From positions 44,739-108,738 of the forward strand of contig AJFK01000173.1 in NCBI GenBank assembly GCA_000467715.1: DNA of 64,000 nt. Direction: 5' to 3'. Both the position numbers and the translations under genes were made by a program. Origin of the DNA: Hysterium pulicare CBS 123377 (lineage: Eukaryota > Ascomycota > Dothideomycetes > Hysteriales > Hysteriaceae). Under the pieces are notes generated by a model. The model had not been told where the DNA came from, did not search any database, and saw only the letters and a list, made by a program, of their open reading frames with translations. Below are positions 22,601-34,342 of this stretch, piece by piece (position 1 is the stretch's first letter; the number at the start of each line of letters is the position of its first letter).

Positions 22601-23599
22601 ATAGCAGGTAAGTCTCAACTCGTGCCGTATGCTAGGGCTTTGACGTACGCGTAGTTTAGGGATGATCTCATATAACCTCGCCAGCAGCCATTGGTCCCTG
22701 GCTAGGTGGCTCCCTCCCCAACCGCCCAGCTCCTAGCTCTCTTCAGACCTTATGCTTCTCTGCAAGCTCGAATGAACAGGCTACTACAGCCGAACTTACG
22801 GGCACCATAATGGTCAAAAATATCAACCCCGAACCTCCTTGAAGCTGTACTGCGGGGGAAGACGCAAAAGCTCGGCCGCTGGGACGGTAAAAGGCAATAG
22901 CATAAACATGATTCGACTTTCAATGATTGAAAAGTCCGAATTTGCTCGATGATATGATGCCCGGTTGATTAGCAGCTCGCCTAGGTCGGTGCGATCGGTG
23001 ATGCAGACCATCGCAACGGCCTGGACCGTGAACGTACATAAGGATCGACAAACCACAACGACAGAGAGGGTGGGCTAAAAAGCATAAAAGAGGATCGGAG
23101 AATTGTTACTCAAGGATACTATCGAATTACCTGTTAAAAGAATTGTTCGATGCCTCGGGACACACGGTTACCCTGGACCTAAGGCTTCCGCATAACACCA
23201 CCAACGTGGCATGAATACACTCGAAGCTAACATGAGATATTTACGTCAGGAGGTAAGGAGTATTTTATGGGATAACTTCATCCGCTCAAATGTTCCGTTC
23301 AACAATACGATAGCGAATGGAAATTTGAACGTCAGACGTTGGCATACCTTTCCAGTTGCAGCTGTCCCAGGAAGCTTTAGGTCCGATCATATTAAAGCTC
23401 TGCAGGGAAAAAGCGGGGTTGAACATGCTTTCCAGGGCAAGGTTAATAATATACCGCAACCATTACTAGGTAGGCGACTGGAATGCTGGGCTCGGTCTGA
23501 ATATGTTATCCTTTGGAATCTGATAAGAGCCGAACAGCGTTCCGGTCACTCTCAAATGGAGAAGCAGTCTGCAATGCCAGGCTTTGATATCAGTCTCTC
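19684..23599. other. Gene-poor spacer, 3.9 kb
   Basis: I see no intact gene. Frames up to 131 codons exist (the longest from an ATG at 23211) but none has a recognisable motif or flanking exons I can defend. A (GAT)n microsatellite lies at about 19993-20010. The first few hundred bases are the promoter of the minus-strand NCE102-like gene. Confidence 0.4.
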
Positions 23600-24732
23600 A
23601 ATCTAAAGTGCGTTACACAAGCTCAGCCCATGGCGAATGGGAAGGGGTCGTGCAGGATGCACAGAACGTGCCCACAGGAGGCTAGGGCCAGGCCAGAACG
23701 ATCAAGCAATAGCGCTGGCAGAGATCTTGTACGAGGAATTCCAGGGGCGCGTGATCCCCTTTGTTTGTTGCGACGAGGCGCTTCCGTCGAAACATGGCTT
23801 CATTGTCCCCGCACACTGACAGGTCGGGATTGATCGATGGGCTGTCCCGCTGCTTGAAGCGAACAATGGCGTGCAGGAAGCATGCTTTGCTGAAAGAGGA
23901 GGGAGTTTGGGGGGGGCGGCCCCAAGCGAACAAAGCTGGAAGCCAACCGATATGAGGAGACAGAGGGAATTTTCGGGACGCTGAAAGCACAGGTTATCCT
24001 TGTTTCGGACGCTAAAGAGCAGTCTCACGACTGTTTTTGATGAGGAGAAGAAGGCGACGTTGAAGAGGAGATGCTGCCATACGCAGCCGTCGATGATGAT
24101 TTGCCAGCACGCCCCTGGACCCATGGTCTCGCTATCCACCCGGACGGCAGCTTTCAATTTGCAGGAGTTCGTCCCCAAATTGTCCACGCCTAGTCTGCAG
24201 TTGGCCTGGCCGTCTCCGCATTTTACGCATCTGCCACCCACAGCCCCTGATCCTTGGCCGGGCCGTGCGAGCTGCAGGAAGCCTCAAAGGCGTTGAAGTC
24301 TGCGCTTCCAACCTTCTGATCACCTCTGCGCGGAGCGTTCTGTCCTGAATCCTCTTTCCTCCAAAGCCGGGAAGCACTTTGCGCCTGCTGTCGGACGAAT
24401 CGAAGATCATCGCCTTGTTACCCCAGGTCGATACTTCTCCTGCGCAGAGCACTGTTGACAAGCTGCAGCGTGCCTATACACGGCTGCAGCGTTTTCCCCA
24501 CAGGCTCTGAGGACTGGAAAGTATCGAACCACCGCGCCAAGTCATCTATCAACTCTCTCGATCCCCTCCGCTCTCAATATTCTCCATCACCATCGCTCGG
24601 GACGCAGGGCGACGATGCTCCCACGTCAATAATAGTGTCCAGCTCGCCTGGTTTTCGGATTGACGAGAATCCTCGAGTCAGAACCGTGGCGTTTCCCCAC
24701 ATTCTTTCTCCCCTGGAGTTTCTTCGCTGATC
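23600..24732 (+). pseudogene. Possible decayed coding tract
   Basis: Several neighbouring segments read like protein but are broken by stops or shifts of frame. One frame running 23899-24732 has only five stop positions: TGA-TGA at 24038-24043, TAG near 24174, and TGAs near 24248 and 24317. Just upstream, another frame has a single TGA near 23817. No family is recognised, so this is a weak, by-eye inference. The tract may be chance open sequence in a less AT-rich stretch. Confidence 0.2.
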
Positions 24733-27177
24733 CCCAGCCTTTACGGCCCTATGCAACGACTTTATGCCCCAGTATAAACCGTCTCTTTCTTCCACGATTC
24801 TACGCATTTCGCAAGACTAGGGATAGATTGGGTCAAGAGGTTGGCGCTTGTTCGGCCTTCGTTTTTCAGGTACGTCGTTATGGGCGAGCATCGACTAAAT
24901 GCTTCCAATTGATCGAACTGAGGCTTACTATTATTGATGTCAGCAATTTTTCTGCACTCAGTTTTGTTTCGATATAGTACGACTACGAGCCTTTGGGTAA
25001 TAGACTTGCTTGGTAGGTCCGTGCTACACTATCTTAGCTCCCTCTCTTGCCTCCATCAAGCTGTGGCAAGCTGTTGTTGGTGTGAGTGTTGTCGGGGAGT
25101 GTATTGTTCTGAAGACTTTGATACAGGCTGACTCGCTGGCGATATAGATAGAGGATTTTTGAATCTCGAGATATCCCCGGATTTGTGTATTTTGATAAAG
25201 TTCTTCCTGTAACTAGGTAAGCAGCTCTCTTTTGATCCGGCAACAGGTATCCGCTTTCGACTTTGCTCCGCTCGTCTCAGTCATCTCAATTTCTGTCCTG
25301 TGCAGCGCATCATGCGGCCTTGTCTGGTGGTGTCGTTGATGAGGTGTGTGCCCGATCGATACTCTGTGGCGGCTCGCCTGCCTGCGGAAGTCGTTCACGC
25401 CCTGCTGTATCGCGACCGCATCAGTTGCAGTTGGTGGAGTATTAGGCTCTTGCAGGACGTAACCTTGAGGCAGTTGCAGTCATCGTGTAGTCTTCGCTCC
25501 GTGTGCTTGGTGCTGCGTGGTCGCGTTGTGGTTGGGTGCAGTCTGGATATCAGATCAGGGCCGGGCGAAGCAAGCTGCACGACCTCCTTTGTTGTTTTCA
25601 CACAAACCTCTCACGCATTCTGTCATTATCTCCTAAATTACCTTTGTCTCTCTCATTGCATCTCTCTACTGGGCCATGTTGCCATGGTGCTTTGACTAAA
25701 CAGGCGTGCATAGTAATTCGCAGAGCCCCTTGACGCTTCTGCGCCCCTCCCTCCATCGACCTCACGATAACCCAAACGAGAAGGACATCCAGCACCGGAA
25801 GGCGGCGTGACCTTTCCTCCGCTTTGGCCTCCTCGCTTTAAAATCCCTCCCACCGCACTTCCTCTCCCTCTCCTTCTACCTCACCCCCCTCACCTACCTT
25901 CAACCTTCATCTTCTTTACATCTGCATCAGATCCTCATCTCTTGCTTCCTCCTCTCGCACTTGTCAGACTAGCTCAGCTTGCCTCGCCGCACTCGCGGCT
26001 TCACGGCTCGTCTCGCTTTGTCGGACGTTGTGTTGAGCTCTCACCGCCAGCTGCACCCTCAGCTGCAGCGAACTTTGTCTTTGATTTGAGCTTTGCATCT
26101 CTCCCCATCTACAGTTTGTCGAGCCTCATCAGCTTCCTTGACTGTACAAGGTCTTCATCTTCACCAGCACCGTCAAATCTGCTCGGCGGCGTTGTGACCA
26201 GCCAGTTGGAAGTCGATCGTGCTTCAGCTCTTGTTGACTCCACTCTGTTGCTGGCACCCTCAAGACTTCATTCTGCCTACAACGACAGTCAAAGCTCAGC
26301 CTCAGCACTCGTCTTGACGCTGCTTCAAGTGCCGAGTGAGAGCACTGGTTTCGTGAGCTATCAGGCAAGTATTACTTCGCGTCCCCAGTATACAACCATC
26401 ACTTCGATCTCGTTGACCGTCATTTGTTGCTGTGATCATACAGTTGGCTTGCATTCACTGACATTCTTCGGCATCTAGCCTTCAGACCTCCAAACTTGTT
26501 CACCAACTAAGACCTGGGACAAGCTCATAGACTTTCTTCCTCTTTCTTTTTCAGTACACGGGTACACGGCATACACTTCTTCAATCTCTTCATAGGCGTT
26601 TCCACAAAGGGGATACAAACCGGTGTGTCATTAGAGATACATTAGCGTTTGCTGTAAGTGAGCCCCTTAACAAACATTGTTCGCATATGCCAAGCTCCAG
26701 ACCACTGCCTTTCCCCTTACACGCTGCATTAACTCATGCTACCTTTACTTCATCGAACCACCTTTCGTTACATTACGTCACTCCAATGAGGCTCCTTTGG
26801 CATTCATCTGGTTCCGTCGGACAGGCTCTCCCTTGATCACTCTCAACAAGTCATTATCCCAAGCATTTCTTCTCTTCTGCCTGCTTCTCCTATATCATGC
26901 AATTAGCTTACCTATCTTAGCTCGCAGTGAGACGTGCTTGATGAGATACACGGCATATAGTACACAGCCAAGTTTTCTCCACCATACACTCTTTAACAAG
27001 ATCTTTAGCCACATACGGAGAGTTATCATCCTTTCTTAGTGAATCGGCTGAAGAGGGCACATCTCTTAGCTCCTGCTAGACTTCTGAACGATAAGGTAAG
27101 ACTTTGCCAGCGTGTCAATCACGACGAACATCTGGCAGCATTCAGCTAAATGGATTTCTCAGAACATCTCTGTCAAG
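24733..27177 (+). promoter_or_regulatory. Long upstream region and 5' leader of the PSP1-domain gene
   Basis: A CTTTAAAAT element at about 25837 followed by a long pyrimidine-rich tract (25850-25960) looks like a fungal core promoter. That would give a leader of over 1 kb. A donor GTAAG at 27096 and an acceptor ending at 27162 predict a 5' UTR intron ending 15 bases before the ATG. Another donor-like GTAAGTG lies at 26654. A 223-codon frame here (25807-26478) is pyrimidine-driven and rich in S, L and P. I read it as leader, not protein. Confidence 0.4.
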
Positions 27178-30049
27178 ATGAGCTCTACATCTTTCAAGCC
27201 ATCCTTCGCAGGCACTTTTGCAGATAAAGCAAAGATGTCGGCTATACAGGGTCGGCGTGCTACCCCAGATTCGGAGGCGTTGGCCTCATCAGACGAGGAC
27301 CACGAGCACGTGCCGCCAACACGTGCGGCGCCGGCTCATCCTTTCACCGGTGCCAGACGACCATCTACTGGCTGGATGCGTGACATCCAGCCAACTAATC
27401 GGAAGTTCTCTCTCCCAGGTGTCTCGCTCTCTGGTTCCACTCCATCAACACCAGCTGCAGACCAAAACCAGTCTGCTCGGTCGGGAGGCTCTGCGTTCCC
27501 TTGGAACCCTTCTGTCTTTGCGAGTGACGGACGTCGTGGCAGCGCATCAAACCTGAAGGAAGTCCTACAGTCTCCAACTTCGGTCGACTCAACCTTCGAT
27601 AAGCCTCTTGGGTCTCCAACGGAAGATCCAATTGGCTTCCTCATCGAACAGAACACACCGCGCAAATCTATTCGATCCCAATCTTACTCGGCGATTCAAC
27701 ACCAAGATTCCGATAGCTCTCTTCGCTCGAATCAAGTGCCATTCAAACTTCACGGTGCCAATACAGTGGCCTTGTCCTCTTTACGTCATCGCCCTTCCAA
27801 ACCTAGCCTACTTCGCGAAGGTGCCTCGGGCTTGTCACAACTTCGAGAGGACGATTACGACGAAGGTGAAGAGTCCAACGGTTCCGAGCACGGCGTTAAA
27901 CTACCAGCGGGCTATTGGGAGGCTCAACCTAAGGTGTCCGACCGCGCATTGTTGAAGCAAGCCGTTGTCGATAACGCTCGGTCTCGCCACCGTCCAGCAC
28001 CGACTGGCTCACCAGTATCGCAGCAGAGACGCCGCACTCAGCCTTCGATTCGCAATCCGGCTCTCACAGATAGTGATTACGCCATTGAGGAACTCGACGA
28101 CACAGAACACAATATTGACGAAATGCATCGCGCCATGCTCACACGTCGTTTCAGCGAGCATGTCGGGGCAACCCACAACGACAACTTTGACGACCACATA
28201 ATGGACAGTCGAAGCGGCCGCGGTTGGTCTGCCCAGCGTAGCTTCCATCCGGGTCCAGAGAGCAGGCGTCATTCCTTCGCAACGTATCCCACTCAGAACC
28301 CTTACGGACAAGTCCCTACGCTTGCGGACACGTACGAGGAAGAAGAGTTTGGTCCAACAGGACCAATTTCTCCCCATGCACACCCTCAATTTGACAGCAG
28401 TGAGTATCAGTATTTACTTTATCTTGCTCACCAACAGCTTCTCGAATTTCAACGAAAGAACCAGTTTGACCGTGGCTACACAGCTTCCTACTTCGCTGGT
28501 TATGGACCAGCCTCGAAGGCTTTCAACGCCTATACCATTTCGACGGCTCACCCAGACCCGTCTATCGAGCCGAAGCCAATTGACACGAGTCACGCAGTGA
28601 CGAATCCTTATCAGGTACCTAATGTCATCGCCCGACCAGGACGTCGTCTCTTCGTTGTAGCCTTCAAGTGTTCACGGGCTGATATCTACTACCTTCACGA
28701 AAACACTGGACTGGAGATCCGCGTCGGAGATCTTGTGATCACTGAAGGTGATCGTGGCTGCGATCTTGGCCAAGTCACTCACTGTGACGTCAGCCTCGAA
28801 GATGCGAAGAAGTTCAAGTCCCAGGCCGGTGATGAGCATTTCCGCTGGCTTGTTCTGTTCTCGCAATACTCCATTGCTGGGAAGTCCAACGCCGATAGCT
28901 TGGAAGGCGCACTGGCCCGAGCGCAAGGCTACACCCCAGGAATGACAGGCACGGTCAGCCACACTCCGTTGTCAGGCTCTCAAGAGGTGGAGGTGAAGCC
29001 CCGAATGATCAAGCGTGTGGCGCAGACGCACGAAGTACAAGGCCTTCGCGACAAAGAGGGTCAAGAGGCGAAAGCCAAGCGACAAGGTTCGGCCAAAGCA
29101 GTTGAGCTCGGTATCCCATTAGAGATCTTAGATGCTGAGTATCAAGCGTAAAGTACTTCCTTTCTTTTACTTGGACATCTTACTAACAATGCATAGGGAC
29201 TTCCACAAATTGACCTACTACTACTATTCAGAGGCCTATGTCAATTTCAACAACCTCGTGGCAGAACTGTTCAAGCAGTTCAAGATTCGCATTTGGATGT
29301 CTGCAGTGAATCCAGCCTCGGTCGTCAACCCCGCCGGCATGATGCAACTGTCCCCGCCAACAGCCTACGGACCGGGAGCTATTCTTCCCTCTCAATCCCC
29401 AGCTTCTTCAATGCCCGTCGGTCCTGGGTTTGGTTCTGGGAATCATCGTTCGCATGATACTTATGGGCCAGGTAAGCATCACCATCAGTCCAGGGTGTTT
29501 TCGAATGACTTAACTAATACCATGATAGCCCGTGCTACCACCTCTGCAGCCTATCAGCCTGCTCCCACCTACGCCAGCTCATACGACAATACCGGTTATT
29601 ACCCTTTTGCCAACCAGCTACCCGGATACCCTTCCCATGGCCATTCTCAAGGCCAGTACGGCATGGCTCCTCAATATGGCCAACAATATCAAGGACAGGG
29701 ATACCAGGGCCAATACCAGCATCCGGCAAACATGCAAGGTCGCTATAACTCCTACGCCCACGGCTACCCAGCTGGTAGCTATCCATCGCCCGTCCCAGCC
29801 GTGAGTGCAGCCGGAACTCCGTCGAACTACGGCGGCGGATACCACCCTCCGACTACATATCCTAGCACATCATACTACCCCGCCACCACATCAGGCGGCT
29901 ATGGTAACGCGTACACGGCCACCACTTCTGGCGGCTACGGAAATGCGTACACAGCAACCACCTCCGGTGGTGGCTCTTACAACTACTCGGCCACATCAGG
30001 CGCCTATGGCCCTGATCTCACGTATGGCTTCAACAACCTTCGTCTGTAA
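27178..30049 (+). CDS. PSP1 C-terminal-domain protein with Q/G/Y-rich tail
   Basis: Exons are 27178-29147, 29197-29471 and 29529-30049 (introns 49 and 57 bp, with a TACTAAC-like branch in the first), giving 921 aa. The ATG at 27178 has A at -3 and is the first ATG in the frame. Residues 1-480 are low-complexity and S/P-rich. The PSP1 domain spans about 490-690: RRLFVVAFKCSRADIYYL, then GDLVITEGDRGCDLGQV, and across the first intron YYYYSEAYVNFNNLVAELFKQ-type sequence. The tail is Q/G/Y/S-rich with repeated TTSGGYGNAYT. PSP1 in yeast suppresses DNA polymerase defects and localises to granules; fungal homologues tend to be cytoplasmic RNA-associated. The function here is inferred from the family only. 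Confidence 0.88.
29881..29985 (+). repeat. Coding minisatellite (A-T-T-S-G-G-Y-G-N-A-Y-T)
   Basis: About three 36-bp units encode ATTSGGYGNAYT-like repeats in the PSP1-domain protein's tail. This is a prion-like composition that may promote condensation. Confidence 0.75.
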
Positions 30050-30439
30050 CCTGGCTCTCTGGGCTCCGGTCGCGTGCTCGAAGGTTTGCTTTCGCCCCTC
30101 GCGGGCCGGTTTCTCCTGGGTTTTTTCAACATACTTACTTTATGACAAGAGCCCAACGGGCTAGGATGACTGGGGCAAAATGATGGGAAAATAATTGAAA
30201 ACTCACAAAAAAAATGGGCGTTGCTTTTTCTTTCTATGTAACTTATTATGATGGCATCGGCATTCCCCGAGATGGAATGTATGTAGCTGAGCTGAGTAGA
30301 TGACGCCAGCCCCCCAATACGAGTGTCCTCTGTTGGGAAAACCTTTGACTTGACTCTGCTTTGGTGATGTGTGACTTGATTGACTTTGTGAATGTGAGGA
30401 GAGATTGATGCTGGAATTGGGAAAGGGTCTGTGGGGGTA
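30050..30439. other. 3' flank of the PSP1-domain gene
   Basis: No gene is seen. It presumably contains the 3' UTR and polyadenylation region (A-rich stretch near 30190-30215). Confidence 0.4.
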
Positions 30440-31500
30440 GAGGAGATATAGAGAGGTGTGGTTGGGGTACGCTGAAGGATTGAGCTTTGGGAAAAGAGGT
30501 GAATGGCTTTTCCGTCCGTGAGAGGATAGGGAGGGTAGCTAGTTACTGGAGTAGGTGTTATGGAGGGGTAGAAATAGTCTTTTACTTACAGCCACTTCTA
30601 TAAGGATAGGAGCTGGAAAATAGCTAAGTCTAACCTAAGGAAAGAGGGACTCAAATAGGTGTAGCCGGGGCACGGTGAAGGATTAGCCTGTGGGAAAGTG
30701 GATAAATGGCTTTTCCATCCGGGAGAGGTTATAGAGAATAGCCAGGTACTAGAGTATAGATTGCAGAGGATGGGAAAGGGTATTAGTCTACTAAAATATT
30801 AAGAGCTGGAAAAGGCTTAAGGCTATACCGGCAGAGAGAGATCCTGGAAGGTGTGGAAGGTGTACGGCGAAGAATCAGCCTGTGGGAAAGGGAGTGAATG
30901 GATATCCCGTCCGTTAGAGTGTGAAAGGGATAACCATATGCTAAGGTAGGGGTTTTGGGGGATAGAAAAAGGTATTAGTATACTATCTAGTTAAGAGCTG
31001 GAAAAGGCTAAAGTCTGTGCTGGTAGAGAGTGTCTTGAAAAGGTGTAAACGCTGTACAGTAAAGAAACAGGCTATGGGAAAGGGGATAAATGGCTTTTAT
31101 ATCTGTGAGAGCATGAATAGAGTACGTAGTCGCTGAGATGGGAGTTGTGAAGGGCTGGAAATGAGCATTATGTTACTAAATAAGTTCAGACTAGAAAAGG
31201 CCTAACTCTATACAAGTAGAGGGGACTCTGAGGAGGTATGAGTAGTACACGCTGGAAGAACGAGCTTTGAGAAAGGATGTGAATGGCTTTCGCGGCCGTG
31301 TGGGCACGATGGAATAAGCTAGATCAACCTGTCAATCTCTGCCCTTTTAGAATCAAGAAAGCTGCAAATACGTATTTCTACAGCGCGTTGGGCAAGTTCT
31401 AGAAAGATATGTACGCAAAATCGGGAATGAACGGGCTTTGGGAAAGGCGTAAATGGATATACATGCTTTGAGAACACAATAGCGAAACTAGATAGAGCTG
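30440..31500 (+). repeat. Degenerate satellite-like tandem array, about 192-bp units, six copies
   Basis: A conserved core (GGGAAAG..TGAATGGCTTTTCCGTCCGTGAGAG-like) recurs with its AATGG at 30502, 30705, 30897, 31089, 31282 and 31452, giving spacings of 203, 192, 192, 193 and 170. Other shared blocks are GTACGCTGAAG, AGAGCTGGAAAAGGCTAA and TACTAAATA-like segments. The copies have drifted by many substitutions, so the array is old. It is intergenic with no coding content. Confidence 0.85.
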
Positions 31501-31720
31501 CGACTCTAAATCGTGTCGCCGCGGTCGTCGGGAACTCGCCAAGGCCATGGTTACTCGCGCCTTGAAGGTGAAGAAAGAGGAGAGGAAGGTGCCGGAGACC
31601 ACGGAGACGGGCGCCGAGGAGGAGGGGAGGATTGAGTGATTTGAGGAAACAACCATCGCAGACGCGATGGAGGAGCTGGAGGAGATGATGGTGGACGAGG
31701 AGGACGAGCAAGATGAGTAG
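31501..31720 (+). pseudogene. Broken acidic open frame
   Basis: One plus-strand frame reads a basic stretch (CRRGRRELAKAMVTRALKVK), then an acidic one, hits a TGA at 31637-31639, and resumes as FEETTIADAMEELEEMM...DE to a TAG at 31718-31720. Charge-patterned sequence on both sides of a single stop suggests a C-terminal tail broken by one substitution. The opposite strand gives poly-Ser/Pro frames that look like its shadow. The parent family is unknown. Confidence 0.3.
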
Positions 31721-32946
31721 TATCGGGGCCGGCAAGGCCGAATGAAGATAGGTTGAAAGACACCCAAAACGAGAACATTTCCCGCGAACAGATGCAAGCC
31801 ATAGGTCAGGTTATGGGAGCTCATGCTCGAAAGCGGATAAAGTGAGTTTTGCAGCTGCAATTTCTGGCTCATCATGGCCAGCCAAATTCTTTTGGAAAGC
31901 CAGACGGTCCTGCTCCTGTCTCTTGGATAGAGTCCGCCCTGATCTGGCTACTTTTGGGGAAGTTGGCTGAATTTTCATAAGAGTTCGTCACGGTCTCTAG
32001 ATTCAGTGAGCTTTGGATCAGCTCCATTTGTTGTCGCTATCAGTGTTCGTCCAAGTCCGGTCCACAGCAAGCGAAGATCAATCCGTTAGGACAAGGAATC
32101 ATTAGTCAGGAATCGAACAAGATGCCATTTGTCCAAATCCTGTCGAATATTGGCTTCTAGATTTTTTAGACACTGGAGATCTCAAAACGTGAATGAGGAT
32201 AGTTGAAAGAAAGACGCTACACTCCACTAAAAGCAGTTTGTATCCCATTGAAGCCGCGAACCGTTATGTATATCTCAATTCCAGGCGCAGCCAAAGTAGT
32301 ATCAAAGTCGGAGTTGTGGATTTGCGAAGATATATATAAATGAAATGACGTTGAACCGCCTCAATATTGCGCGGATGAAACTCCATTGATCGAAAGCATT
32401 GTCATAGGCGAAGCGAATGAAATGATAGGCATCAGTAGATCAATAGTAGTCATGACCCTCGAGTCTGCACATACATAGATGACGTGTGGGAGTGTGAACG
32501 GTAATGGTGTCAAGGAATCAGCCGGGCGAGGAGTGAGGCTAGGCACGTCCACATTGAAGTTGTGGATTCCGACTTGACTAGAAGAAGTCAAAGAAAGCAT
32601 TGTGATGAATGGATGGACGCACCTCTAGATCGAACACAAAGCATATGTACCATCGTGGAGCCCATGACGTTGCACATATAAATATATGTAAAGAAGAGAA
32701 ATGATAGCCTAGACGCAGTAAAGATGAACTCTGAGAGATTGCGGGAAAGAGACGCTGCTTGAGATAAAATGCTTGCAAATCTAATGCTGTGACATTAGTG
32801 GGATGGGCCGTGGAATCTTGAGTTGATGTCCCAGAAGCGTTGCTCGGATCGCAACCCACCTTCCTCTGCAGGTAACTTCCACCTCAAAGTCAACGTCTAC
32901 CGTCCAACTCCAAGTCAGTAACATCTGGACACCAGCACCATATGCC
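31721..32946. other. Spacer and promoter of the next gene
   Basis: Only short frames without motifs are visible. No RNA gene was recognised. Confidence 0.4.
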
Positions 32947-33943
32947 ATGAATCGTAAGAGAAAATCAGATGGTGAGTACTCCGTACCATGGTACCTCGTA
33001 CGAGTCTTGTACGAACTTACACCTCAAGCCTTAGCAACGGATGATTCTTCTCAAGCTCATCCAATCACTCCTACTCGCGTCGAGCACCCGGAGAAATCCA
33101 AAACTCATACTTCAAGGCCTGCGAAAGCCATGAAACCGGCATTGGACAATAATTCTGCGAGAACTGAAAGCCAGTGAGTGATAGGCCACTAAACCTGCCA
33201 GGCCAACTTACTAAAATGGCAGACAACTCCTCGCGCTCGGAAAGGTGCTGCACAAACCGAAGAAGAATGACAAAGAGGTTCAAGTCTTTCGAACAAAATT
33301 GGAGAACGATCGGCGCGAGTTGAAGGCTCTGCTTCAAGAAGGACTACAACAGGCGTGAGAGAGACCATCATATTTTCTACTATCACAACCAGAGAAGCTG
33401 ATTTGATTCAGAGAGAGTGCAGATGAGGAACATCGTAAAGCAATTGCAGCCCAATTGCTTTTCGCTCTTCGTTCACAACCTCTTCAAATCGGAAATTTGA
33501 AATTCACCGCTGAACATATATCTGCTGACGGCTCGACATTTACAAACCCACTCTTTTTGTTCGCATCTGATCTAATCCAGAAGTCTCGAGGCTTGATGGA
33601 GCAATACGAAAACGTGTCGAAAGAATTTGCCTCCGCGATCACAGAAAACGAAAAGTACCGGGCCGATGAATGGGAGCAGGAAGTACAGGACATATCTAGA
33701 TATCTTGACATCAATCAAAAGGCCACGATGAGGAGGTTCAAGATGGAAATAGGGATTGAGGATGAGAATGGAGGCGAGGATGATGGACTTGATGACCTCG
33801 ACGAAGAGGAGTGGGCAGCAGTGATGAAGGTATGCCCTTGGATCAAGGAGAAGCCGTCTCGTAAGATGGCATCAACGCTTCAATATGCAGAGAGAGGAGT
33901 GAAACGAATCGCGAAAGGTCTCCCAAGGGATGTTTCCATTTAG
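32947..33943 (+). CDS. Small unknown protein with helical core and acidic patch (275 aa)
   Basis: Predicted exons are 32947-32971, 33035-33173, 33223-33354 and 33412-33943 (introns 63, 49 and 57 bp). All junctions keep frame and have GTGAG donors. The N-terminus is K/R-rich (MNRKRKSD) and may be a nuclear signal. Residues about 65-110 are helical and charged (QVFRTKLENDRRELKALLQE), 150-190 are helical, and an acidic run (EDENGGEDDGLDDLDEEEW) lies near 220. I do not recognise the family. A coiled-coil subunit of a complex is possible. Confidence 0.75.
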
Positions 33944-34342
33944 GAAGGGAAGGTGAATTCACCTGATAACTACGGGGTGAACCGTGGGCATTCAGCGAAC
34001 GGGAGCATACGCTACGCTCAACAAGTCGAGAACTTCATAATTTCAAAGTTATGAGGTTCTAATTGCAGTCAACTAGACAATACAGTCCACTGTAAATAGT
34101 AGATTAACTTCTCATGTGTTCTCGCAGCCCAGAGCGCTAAAGCCAGGAGGCTCGCCAAAACATCCCTGCAGACAGCGCCAAGAGTTTCGGTTAGTCAGCC
34201 AGCCCACAAACCTTCAATTTTCGCGAGACGAGCTCGAAAGCCAACAACGAGAACGACGACCAACCCCAACGATCAGTCAAGGTACGCCTCTTAATATACT
34301 TTTACAAACTATCTAGGACATCGTGAACTAACATTGTTACAG
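33944..34342 (+). promoter_or_regulatory. Promoter and 5' UTR of the eL15 gene
   Basis: A 5' UTR intron is predicted from the GTACGC donor at 34282 to the acceptor ending at 34342, directly before the ATG. Such leader introns are common in fungal ribosomal protein genes. Confidence 0.5.

Noticed and set aside
25807-26478. 223-codon plus-strand frame
   Set aside because: Pyrimidine-rich leader sequence downstream of a TATA-like element; low-complexity Leu/Ser/Pro content and no domain.
31319-31875. Minus-strand Ser/Pro-rich frames up to 158 codons
   Set aside because: Their composition is the mirror of an acidic plus-strand sequence and the satellite array; no motif.
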